NCBI GenBank assembly: GCA_013285945.1
Contig: JABDGP010000025.1
Coordinates: forward strand, 1 to 39,973
DNA length: 39,973 bases
Source of the DNA: Bacteroidota bacterium
Lineage (GTDB): Bacteria; Bacteroidota; Bacteroidia; Cytophagales; Cyclobacteriaceae
Direction of reading: 5' to 3'
The notes under the pieces were generated by a model. It did not search any database. It was not told the origin of the DNA and saw nothing but the letters and a program-made list of their open reading frames with translations. Every line of letters starts with the position of its first letter. Position 1 is the stretch's first letter. Made by a program: the position numbers and the translations under genes. Shown here in pieces: positions 9,634-16,282 of the stretch.

Positions 9634-9990
9634 ATGAATACAATTCTAAAATTGGAAGATGCAGCAAAGTTTGTGGCTTCGTATTGTTTAAGTCTTTATC
9701 TGGGTTATGCCTGGTGGGTATTCTTTGCATGGCTCCTTGTGCCTGATATCAGCATGATTGGTTACGTGGTTAACACACGATTTGGCGCTCTGCTTTATAA
9801 CATTGCTCATCATCAAGGCCTGGCTTTATTGATTTTATTCATTGGATTTTATTTAACGGTACCAGCATTGACGTTAGCAGGAATAGTCCTGTTTGGTCAT
9901 AGTGCCATGGATCGCTTATTTGGCTACGGCCTGAAGTACCCTTATGATTTCAAGCACACTCACTTGGGTTGGGTCGGAAAGAAAGACTGA
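9634..9990 (+). CDS. DUF4260 family integral membrane protein
   Basis: The gene encodes 118 residues with hydrophobic stretches around residues 17-38, 46-60 and 63-88, consistent with three or four inner-membrane helices. The C-terminal signature LFGHSAMDRLFGYGLKY followed by FKHTHLGWVG is what I know from the DUF4260 family, whose biochemical role is not established. The conserved His and Asp residues at the membrane edge suggest a possible enzymatic or metal-binding site, but that is inference. The gene starts 12 bp after the amidohydrolase and ends only 3 bp before the convergent small membrane gene. Confidence 0.85.
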   Translation: MNTILKLEDAAKFVASYCLSLYLGYAWWVFFAWLLVPDISMIGYVVNTRFGALLYNIAHHQGLALLILFIGFYLTVPALTLAGIVLFGHSAMDRLFGYGLKYPYDFKHTHLGWVGKKD

Positions 9991-9993
9991 AAT

Positions 9994-10194
9994 CTACCGG
10001 ATACCCAATACCTTGAAGGGCAGTAATAGTATAGCTCCGATAAATTTGAAGACTAATTCAAGGGTAAACCCAAGTATTCTGAACGGAAGCAGAAAAAGCC
10101 AAACCAAGGGCAGGATGAACACCAAAACTAGTGCTATTGGCCAGCACATGACTAATAAAATCATCCAAAGTAAAATAGCGATCAATGTTTTCAT
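9994..10194 (-). CDS. Small hydrophobic membrane protein
   Basis: The gene encodes 66 residues from ATG 10194; an in-frame upstream start at 10224 adds ten polar residues and is less likely. Nearly the whole protein is hydrophobic, with a helix at about residues 3-33 rich in Leu, Ile and Trp, then LPFRILGFTLEL and a second hydrophobic stretch IGAILLLPF. It ends with KVLGIR. It looks like a helical hairpin or a tandem amphipathic membrane peptide. I do not recognise a family. It is convergent with DUF4260, with 3 bp between stop codons. The 142 bp between this start and the 3' end of the phosphodiesterase gene hold no other gene. Confidence 0.6.
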   Translation of the reverse strand: MKTLIAILLWMILLVMCWPIALVLVFILPLVWLFLLPFRILGFTLELVFKFIGAILLLPFKVLGIR

Positions 10195-10336
10195 AGGAGC
10201 TGTTCTGTTGCGCACATCCTGCAAAAAATAAACCAGTTTGATAAAAGGCTCAGGTTAATTAAAATGAGTGATTAAGAGGAATTGCAATTCGAATTTGATA
10301 CACCAGCGTGGTCAAAAACGAACAGGTTGTTGAAGC

Positions 10337-11257
10337 TTATTTCACCGACGCCACTGATTGAATTTCGAGGGAATTAGAGAAGTACACTTCAGCTTCCAGG
10401 GGATAATGGTCGGAGAGGTCTTCATGATTATCGCGCCACTTTCTTTTCAACACTTTGATGGTATTAATGCAATTTGCTTGACCGCCATTTTGCCGGAATA
10501 ATATGTAATCAATTAAGTCTTGCCGAGTGCCCTTCTCAACTTGCAAGTCGTTGTTGAGCCTGTCGTATGAGAATTGATTTTTAGAATTGATGCTCCCGTC
10601 TTCCGCATCCAAAGACTGAAGCATAAACTGATAGCTTTCCCTCGCAGTGTTTCTATCGATATTAAAATCGCCACAAATAATTTGCGGCACGCCTTCTCTC
10701 ATAGCTGGCTTCAAAAGCCGTTCATAAAATTCTACACATTGGGCATGCCGCAGCCAAACCTTGCCCGAGTTTTGCAAATGTGTACCGGCAATTTGAATGT
10801 GCTGTCCTTGCGCGTCTATTTCCACCAGGAGACCACCTTTTCGCGACAGCGCATCAACACCAGATCGGTTCTTATAGATTATTGATTGATGACTTACGAT
10901 GGGGTGCTTACTGAAAACCCATATCCCGCTATTTGTTTTTAATGAGAATAACTTTCGGTTTGCCGGCCCGGCCTGATACGGGAAGTTTTTGCTGAGTAGT
11001 TGGAAAATCTTCTTACGGGCGAGGGGATGAAAAGCTTCCTGGAAGACGATTACATCATAATCACTGGCCTTGAGTAGATTGCCGATTCCTTTGGCCCTTT
11101 CTTTTTTGGATGAGTGAGTGGCTACCAGATGCGGCAGCATATAAATATTCCACGATAAGATTTTGATTTTTTTTAAGGGAGGGCCTTCCGCTTCAGGCTG
11201 CGCTTGCAGAACCTGACTGATCAACAACAAAGGAATGATCAGCATGACTTTTGTCAT
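10337..11257 (-). CDS. Exported sphingomyelinase-like phosphodiesterase (endonuclease/exonuclease/phosphatase fold)
   Basis: The gene encodes 306 residues from ATG 11257, which opens a signal peptide (MTKVMLIIPLLLISQVLQAQ); seven further residues are possible from an upstream start. The EEP fold is clear: LSWNIYMLP (metal Asn), DVIVFQEAF (catalytic metal Glu), SGIWVFSKHPI, AGTHLQN, CGDFNIDRN (Asp and Asn), DYILF and the terminal LSDHYPLEAEV with the general-base Asp-His pair. The spacing and the NIYMLP and SGIWVFSKHPI motifs fit neutral sphingomyelinase / phospholipase C-type members better than DNases. It is predicted to be secreted or periplasmic and to hydrolyse a phosphodiester in a sphingolipid or phospholipid. 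Its upstream region carries repeated half-sites (11270-11323), suggesting specific regulation. Confidence 0.85.
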   Translation of the reverse strand: MTKVMLIIPLLLISQVLQAQPEAEGPPLKKIKILSWNIYMLPHLVATHSSKKERAKGIGNLLKASDYDVIVFQEAFHPLARKKIFQLLSKNFPYQAGPANRKLFSLKTNSGIWVFSKHPIVSHQSIIYKNRSGVDALSRKGGLLVEIDAQGQHIQIAGTHLQNSGKVWLRHAQCVEFYERLLKPAMREGVPQIICGDFNIDRNTARESYQFMLQSLDAEDGSINSKNQFSYDRLNNDLQVEKGTRQDLIDYILFRQNGGQANCINTIKVLKRKWRDNHEDLSDHYPLEAEVYFSNSLEIQSVASVK

Positions 11258-11269
11258 TACTATTTTTTC

Positions 11270-11324
11270 ACGATACAAAAATCGTAACCCATTATTACTT
11301 GATCATTTCTGTATCGTTACGATT
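11270..11324. promoter_or_regulatory. Cluster of four ATCGT half-sites upstream of the phosphodiesterase gene
   Basis: ACGAT at 11270-11274, ATCGT at 11281-11285, ATCGT at 11313-11317 and ACGAT at 11319-11323 form two palindromic pairs. Longer arms also match: AATCGTAAC (11280-11288) with GTTACGATT (11316-11324), and ACGATAC (11270-11276) with GTATCGT (11311-11317). The cluster starts 13 bp upstream of the ATG at 11257 on the minus strand, and is probably an operator. Confidence 0.5.
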
Positions 11325-11353
11325 ATGTCAATTCTTCGGAGTTATAGTATCAT

Positions 11354-11382
11354 AAAAAAAGGATGCTGAGTCAACAACATCC
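11354..11382 (-). terminator. Intrinsic terminator of the pheT-zapA-rny transcript
   Basis: Read on the minus strand, GGATGTTG and CAGCATCC pair over 8 bp (one G-U) around a 6-nt TTGACT loop and run into seven T residues. It begins 29 bp after the rny stop codon, the expected position. Confidence 0.8.
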
Positions 11383-11410
11383 CCTTCGATGCAAAAAGAT
11401 TTAGAGAATT

Positions 11411-12985
11411 CTACTTAGCGTAAGCGACACTTCTCATTTCGCGGATCACAGTTACTTTGATTTGCCCTGGATATTGCATGTCGCGCTCAATTTTTTGAGA
11501 GATGTCAAAACTCAATTGACTTGCACGCTCATCGGTGGCTTTCTCAGCATCTACAATCACACGCAGTTCGCGGCCCGCCTGAATGGCGTAACATTTCTCA
11601 ACGCCCTCAAAGCTTAATCCCACGTGCTCCAATTCTTTCAGGCGTTTCATATATTGTTCCATCACTTCACGCCTTGCGCCGGGGCGCGCTCCCGAGATCG
11701 CATCGCAGGCTTGCACTATAGGCGAGATGATGCTGGTCATTTCAATTTCATCGTGGTGAGCACCAATGGCATTGCATATCACCGGATGTTCTTTGTACTT
11801 CACTGCCAGTTCCATGCCCACAATAGCATGAGGCTTTTCTAATTCTTCGGGCCATACCTTACCAATATCATGAAGTAATCCGGCGCGCTTAGCCTGCTTT
11901 ACATTAAGGCCAAGCTCTGCTGCCATGATGGCGCACAGGTTTGCAACTTCGCGTGAGTGCTGCAATAAATTCTGGCCGTATGATGAGCGGAACCGCATGC
12001 GTCCTACCATGCGCACTAAATCCGGGTGCAAACCATGGATGCCAAGATCAATTACTGTCCGTTCTCCTGTTTCAACAATTTCATCATCTATATTCTTTGC
12101 AGTTTTCGCTACGATTTCCTCAATACGAGCGGGATGGATACGCCCATCCTGAACGAGACGGTGTAACGACAGGCGCGCTACTTCTCTTCGTACTGGATCG
12201 AAGCCGGAGATGATAATAGCCTCTGGCGTATCGTCAACAATAAACTCCACGCCGGTGGCAGCTTCCAGTGTACGAATGTTCCGGCCTTCGCGGCCAATAA
12301 TCTTGCCTTTGATATCGTCGCTTTCAATGTTGAAAATGGAAACACAGTTTTCAACAGCTTGTTCAGAAGCTGTACGCTGAATCGTTTCCACTATAATTTT
12401 CTTTGCCTCTTTGGTTGCACTCAACTTAGCCTGCTCCATAATATCCTTTATGTAGCTGCTGGCCTTGGTTTGCGCCTCCTCTTTCATCGATTCCACTAGT
12501 TGGTCGCGGGCTTGCTCGGCACTGATCTTTGAGATGTTTTCAAGAACTGCCACCTTTTGGGCATTGAACCTGTCAAGTTCTTCTTTGCGTTTTTTAACCA
12601 GTTCATGTTGCTGTGCCAGACTTTGCCGCTCGTCGTTCAGGTCATTTTCCTTGTGCTTGACCTGTTCAAGTTCTTTGTTCAATTGCGCTTCGCGCTGCTT
12701 TACTTTTTGTTCGTTGGCAATAATCTGGTTTTTCTTGCGATTGGCTTCTTCTTCAAACTCCTGCTTCATTTTTAGAAGCTTTTCTTTCGCTTCAATGATG
12801 CGGTCTTTTTTAATGTTTTCGGCCTGCAATTCGGCTTCCTTAATGATCAGTTTTGATTTTTCTTCAGCTTCGATCTTATTTCTCTTCAAGCGTCTTTTAT
12901 ATAGAAAACTGCCAATGAGTAAGCTGAAAATAATGGTCCCGACTAAGGCTACCAGTCCGATCACTACTATTTCCATGGATTCCAT
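11411..12985 (-). CDS. rny: Ribonuclease Y
   Basis: This is the 524-residue membrane-anchored endoribonuclease that initiates mRNA decay. An N-terminal transmembrane helix spans residues 5-29. A long charged coiled coil runs from about 35 to 200. The KH RNA-binding domain is marked by [16 protein letters not shown] (residues 226-241). The HD phosphohydrolase domain has His343 ([10 protein letters not shown]) and His372-Asp373 in LLHDIGK, the metal ligands. The length and architecture match the family. The start is ATG 12985, although Met4 is an equally placed alternative. It is the last gene of a minus-strand cluster with zapA 87 bp upstream, and is followed by a strong terminator. Confidence 0.96.
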   Translation of the reverse strand: MESMEIVVIGLVALVGTIIFSLLIGSFLYKRRLKRNKIEAEEKSKLIIKEAELQAENIKKDRIIEAKEKLLKMKQEFEEEANRKKNQIIANEQKVKQREAQLNKELEQVKHKENDLNDERQSLAQQHELVKKRKEELDRFNAQKVAVLENISKISAEQARDQLVESMKEEAQTKASSYIKDIMEQAKLSATKEAKKIIVETIQRTASEQAVENCVSIFNIESDDIKGKIIGREGRNIRTLEAATGVEFIVDDTPEAIIISGFDPVRREVARLSLHRLVQDGRIHPARIEEIVAKTAKNIDDEIVETGERTVIDLGIHGLHPDLVRMVGRMRFRSSYGQNLLQHSREVANLCAIMAAELGLNVKQAKRAGLLHDIGKVWPEELEKPHAIVGMELAVKYKEHPVICNAIGAHHDEIEMTSIISPIVQACDAISGARPGARREVMEQYMKRLKELEHVGLSFEGVEKCYAIQAGRELRVIVDAEKATDERASQLSFDISQKIERDMQYPGQIKVTVIREMRSVAYAK

Positions 12986-13072
12986 AATGCGTTATAATTT
13001 TATAGGTGTAGAACAACACCCGGAAAGCCATTCGGCCCACAACAAAAGGAAGGAATTGAAACTAAAACGAAA

Positions 13073-13360
13073 TCAGAGTACTTGCGAAACTAACTGATTG
13101 AGGTGGTTTACTTTCTCCACAACAGTTTGATCGATCACCTGCAGGTTTTCTTCATCGGCCATTTTATCGACTAAGCAATCAAAGGCAACCATTGCCAGCA
13201 GGTCTTGTTTATCATCTATGCCAAATTTCTCGCGGTAATGTTTTAGTTTCTCATTGATGAGCTTACCAGCGGCCCGTACACGCTCCTCTTCAGGGCGTTT
13301 TACTTTCATCGGGTACTCGCGGTCTGCGATTTTTATTTTTACAGAGAGTTCGTCCATCAA
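13073..13360 (-). CDS. zapA: Cell division protein ZapA
   Basis: The gene encodes 95 residues matching the ZapA family: an N-terminal beta-hairpin domain (LSVKIKIADREYPMKVKRPEEERVR) and a C-terminal coiled coil (residues 45-95) that drives dimer and tetramer formation. ZapA binds FtsZ in the cytoplasm and bundles protofilaments at the division site. The central motif DLLAMVAFDCLVDKM fits the family consensus. It lies 10 bp downstream of a small coiled-coil gene and 87 bp upstream of rny, the usual Bacteroidota arrangement. The 87-bp gap holds only a short weak stem and no clear 6S-type RNA. Confidence 0.9.
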   Translation of the reverse strand: MMDELSVKIKIADREYPMKVKRPEEERVRAAGKLINEKLKHYREKFGIDDKQDLLAMVAFDCLVDKMADEENLQVIDQTVVEKVNHLNQLVSQVL

Positions 13361-13370
13361 CTTACCGTGA

Positions 13371-13667
13371 CTATCGGCTTACGTGAGCAATACATTTATC
13401 GATTTCGCGGATATATTCGTCCACTTTTCTTTTCAATTCCGAAATACTTTCGTCTCCCGGGTTTATATTATCCGCAATTTTAGTGATTTTAATCTGATTT
13501 TTAAAATTGGACAATTGCTCGTCGCGCTTGCGCAAATCGGTGCGGAGCTCATGGTTTTCAAGTTTTATGCTGCGCATTTCTTCTTTCAACGTTTTGTGGT
13601 CGTTGAGCAACATCATGATTTTCCGTTCCAAACCATTAAGGTTGGTTTTTAATGCTTCTTGATCCAT
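13371..13667 (-). CDS. Small coiled-coil protein, possible ZapA partner
   Basis: The gene encodes 98 residues, almost entirely heptad-like: LNGLERKIMMLLNDHKTLKEE, then EMRSIKLENHELRTDLRKRDEQLSNFKNQI. A short non-helical break (INPGDESI) is followed by a C-terminal helix ending IDKCIAHVSR. It has no signal peptide and should be cytoplasmic. It is 10 bp upstream of zapA in the same direction, so the two are surely co-transcribed. By size, coiled-coil nature and position it could play a ZapB-like role, linking ZapA to other divisome parts; this is inference from context, as the sequence is too low in complexity for direct assignment. Confidence 0.8.
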   Translation of the reverse strand: MDQEALKTNLNGLERKIMMLLNDHKTLKEEMRSIKLENHELRTDLRKRDEQLSNFKNQIKITKIADNINPGDESISELKRKVDEYIREIDKCIAHVSR

Positions 13668-13753
13668 GGGTTGAATGCTAAATTTTAAATTTTGAAGGCT
13701 AATGGCTAATCTTCAATTTATAAGTGTCTTTGTGTTGAATTTACATTAAAATT

Positions 13754-16180
13754 TTATTTCCTGATCACAGCTCCCATTTTCCCTTCAAAGGCACTCATCA
13801 GCCGCGTCATTGTTTTTTCGATCTCTTCGTCTGTCAATGTTTTGTTTTCATCTTGCAATGTGAAACCAAGGGCATACGCTTTTTTTCCTTGTTGAATTTT
13901 TTCCCCTTCATACACATCAAAAGCAATGATTTCTTTAATTAGTCGCTGCTCTGTTGTGCGAGCCAAAGTTTCTATCTCGGCAAATTTCACATGGTTATCA
14001 AGCACCAGTGAAAGATCTCTTCTCACGGCAGGAAACTTAGGCACTTCCTGTACAACGAACTTAGGGTTTGCCGACTGGAAAAGCAAATCCATCGCGAGGT
14101 CAGCAAAAAATACTTCCTGCTTGATTCCGAATTCTTTTACCCACACATTTTTCACTTTACCCACCCGACCAATTTCTTTGTTCCCTCTCAAAATTTTTAT
14201 TCCGTATTCAAAAACCGAATCTGATAATTGCTCTTGCTTTGTTTTTTCTATAGAAGCTGTCTCCAGAATTTGTGTAACGCCCTGGGCGATATCATAAAAA
14301 TTTACTGAATGTGTTTTGTTCTGCCAGTTTTCGGTTTCGTTATTGCCGGTGAGATAAATAGCAAGCCGTTCTTCTTCAAAGTAATTTTTCAACCCTTCGT
14401 TGCCCGAAGTCTTCCCATACACTTTCCCGAATTCAAATAACTTTAAATCCTTTTGCTTGCGGTTAATATTATGTGCACAGACCTCGAGGCCACTGAAAAG
14501 CATGGTCTGACGAAGTATGCCTTGTTCTTCACTCAGTTTATTTAAAATTTCTACCGCTTCGCTTCCTGTTTTCAACTTATTTTTGTTAGAAATATTGGTA
14601 AGTGAATTGGTCAGGATTTCATAAAATCCGTTTGCTGCCAACCGTGCCCCCAATGCTTTTTTGAATTTTGTAATATCCTTCTCGGGAAATGATGCAAGAT
14701 AATCGGCGCTTACATTTTCCGATAACTCAATATTGTTGAAGCCATAGATGCGCAAAATTTCTTCTATGATATCAGCCTCCAATAGAACATCAACACGGTA
14801 CGTTGGAACTGATGCCGTAAATCCATTCTCAGTTTTGTTAGAAGTCTTTATTTCTAATCGCTCCAGGATAGAAAAAAACTCTTCATGAGGAATTTTCTTG
14901 CCGATAAGCCTGTCAATGTTTTTGAATTTAACTTCGATCGACTTGTTTTCAATTTTGACAGGATAAATGTCTACTAATTCTGAAGCAATTTCCCCATCCG
15001 CCAGATCCACAATCATCATGGCCGCCCGTTTCACTGCATAAGCTGTCTGGGTTACATCAGTACCTCTTTCAAAGCGGAAGGAAGCATCAGTCTTCAATCC
15101 ATGATATAAAGCTGTTTTACGAATTCCACTTGGAGTCCAATAAGCACCTTCCAAAAAGACATCTTTGGTCTTTTCACTAATGCCGGAACCAAGGCCACCA
15201 AAAATGCCACCCATGCACATTCCTTTTCCTTCACCATCGCATACCATTAAGTCAGTTGCTGTTAATTTTCTTTCCTTGCCATCCAACGTTACAAATGGTG
15301 TGCCTGCCGGTAGATTTTTTACGATGATTTTCTTTCCGCCAATTTCATTAATATCATAAGCATGCAATGGTTGGCCAAGCTCATGACAAACAAAATTGGT
15401 AATATCAACTACATTATTAATCGGTGTAAGCCCTATTGATCTTAATCGATTCTTCAACCATTCGGGAGACTCTTTTATTTTAACATTGGCAATGGAAACC
15501 CCCGAGAATCGCGGACACATTTCAGGCTCCTCTACGGTAACTGGAATTGTGAGTTTTGTATTTGAAACTTTAAAATTTTCGACTGATGGAAATTGTAAGC
15601 TTCGTTTCTTAGCTGCTTTAAGATCACGAGCTACACCAATATGCGAAGCGGCATCGGCCCGGTTTGGTGTAAGGCCAATTTCAAAAACATAATCAGATTC
15701 TATTTCAAAAAAATCAGATGCAAGGGTTCCATTTTTTTTAGACGTGTCCAACACCATAATGCCTGCATGACTCTCGCCCAACCCGATCTCGTCTTCTGAG
15801 CAAATCATTCCCTCACTTTGCTCGCCGCGTATTTTTGCTGATTTTATAGTAAACGGCTCTCCTTTGGTTGGATAAACTGTTGTTCCGGGTAACGCCACGA
15901 CTACTTTTTGTCCGGCAGCTACATTTGGTGCGCCGCATACAATTTGCGAAGGGTTGCCGGCACCAACATCCACTGTGGTAATTGAAAGCTTGTCTGCATT
16001 GGGATGTTTCACACAAGTAAGAACTTCGCCAACGACCAGTCCTTTGAGGCCGCCTTTGACCGTTTCAAAAGATTCAATATGCTCCACTTCCAATCCGGTA
16101 GAAGTAAGTGTTTGCCCAGTCTCTTCAGGAGTTTCAGAGATGGTAATGTATTGTTGAAGCCAGCGGTAAGATATCTTCAT
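13754..16180 (-). CDS. pheT: Phenylalanyl-tRNA synthetase beta subunit
   Basis: The gene encodes 808 residues from ATG 16180 (MKISYRWLQQYI), the universal PheT N-terminus; an upstream in-frame start at 16222 would lie beyond the promoter box at 16202-16209. PheT forms the alpha2-beta2 enzyme with PheS and charges tRNA-Phe. Domains: EMAP-like tRNA-binding domain at about 40-148 (VVGEVLTCVKHPNADKLS, QIVCGAPNV), B3/B4 editing domain around 210-385 (GQPLHAYD), B5 domain around 400-475, the catalytic-like core, and a C-terminal FDX-ACB anticodon-binding domain (FPAVRRDLSLVL onward). The length is normal. pheS is not in the window. It heads the minus-strand cluster with the coiled-coil gene, zapA and rny. 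Confidence 0.97.
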   Translation of the reverse strand: MKISYRWLQQYITISETPEETGQTLTSTGLEVEHIESFETVKGGLKGLVVGEVLTCVKHPNADKLSITTVDVGAGNPSQIVCGAPNVAAGQKVVVALPGTTVYPTKGEPFTIKSAKIRGEQSEGMICSEDEIGLGESHAGIMVLDTSKKNGTLASDFFEIESDYVFEIGLTPNRADAASHIGVARDLKAAKKRSLQFPSVENFKVSNTKLTIPVTVEEPEMCPRFSGVSIANVKIKESPEWLKNRLRSIGLTPINNVVDITNFVCHELGQPLHAYDINEIGGKKIIVKNLPAGTPFVTLDGKERKLTATDLMVCDGEGKGMCMGGIFGGLGSGISEKTKDVFLEGAYWTPSGIRKTALYHGLKTDASFRFERGTDVTQTAYAVKRAAMMIVDLADGEIASELVDIYPVKIENKSIEVKFKNIDRLIGKKIPHEEFFSILERLEIKTSNKTENGFTASVPTYRVDVLLEADIIEEILRIYGFNNIELSENVSADYLASFPEKDITKFKKALGARLAANGFYEILTNSLTNISNKNKLKTGSEAVEILNKLSEEQGILRQTMLFSGLEVCAHNINRKQKDLKLFEFGKVYGKTSGNEGLKNYFEEERLAIYLTGNNETENWQNKTHSVNFYDIAQGVTQILETASIEKTKQEQLSDSVFEYGIKILRGNKEIGRVGKVKNVWVKEFGIKQEVFFADLAMDLLFQSANPKFVVQEVPKFPAVRRDLSLVLDNHVKFAEIETLARTTEQRLIKEIIAFDVYEGEKIQQGKKAYALGFTLQDENKTLTDEEIEKTMTRLMSAFEGKMGAVIRK

Positions 16181-16201
16181 GAACTGAAAAAATAATGACC
16201 T

Positions 16202-16209
16202 CAAAAATA
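16202..16209 (-). promoter_or_regulatory. Bacteroidota -7 box TATTTTTG for pheT
   Basis: An exact TAnnTTTG match on the minus strand ends 21 bp before ATG 16180. A TTTA at a roughly 20-bp spacing upstream could be a degenerate -33 element. It supports the shorter PheT start. Confidence 0.5.
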
Positions 16210-16220
16210 CAGGTTTGTTC

Positions 16221-16237
16221 ATTCTTTTCTAAAGAAT
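16221..16237. promoter_or_regulatory. Palindrome between divergent pheT and dehydrogenase genes
   Basis: ATTCTTT and AAAGAAT form perfect 7-bp arms separated by 3 bp, midway in the 102-bp divergent intergenic region. It may be an operator. A/T-richness raises the chance of a coincidence. Confidence 0.3.
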
Positions 16238-16256
16238 AAAAAATCAGGCTATTTGT

Positions 16257-16264
16257 TAACTTTC
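16257..16264 (+). promoter_or_regulatory. Possible -7 box TAACTTTC for the PQQ dehydrogenase gene
   Basis: This has one mismatch to TAnnTTTG and lies 18 bp before ATG 16283. It is compatible with the lipoprotein start chosen there, but weak on its own. Confidence 0.3.
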
Positions 16265-16282
16265 AATAGAATCCCGTCATCT

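Noticed and set aside
10279..10290. 12-bp perfect palindrome GAATTGCAATTC between the small membrane gene and the phosphodiesterase gene
   Set aside because: About ten such palindromes are expected by chance in 40 kb, and no promoter box or second copy is nearby.
12986..13072. Possible 6S-like RNA in the zapA-rny gap
   Set aside because: The 87-bp gap is too short for a usual 6S RNA and contains only a weak 3-bp stem with a 10-nt loop.
12465..13097. 210-residue plus-strand open frame across rny and zapA
   Set aside because: Serine/leucine/phenylalanine-rich composition is typical of the complement of a Lys/Glu-rich coiled coil; it is a shadow of rny.
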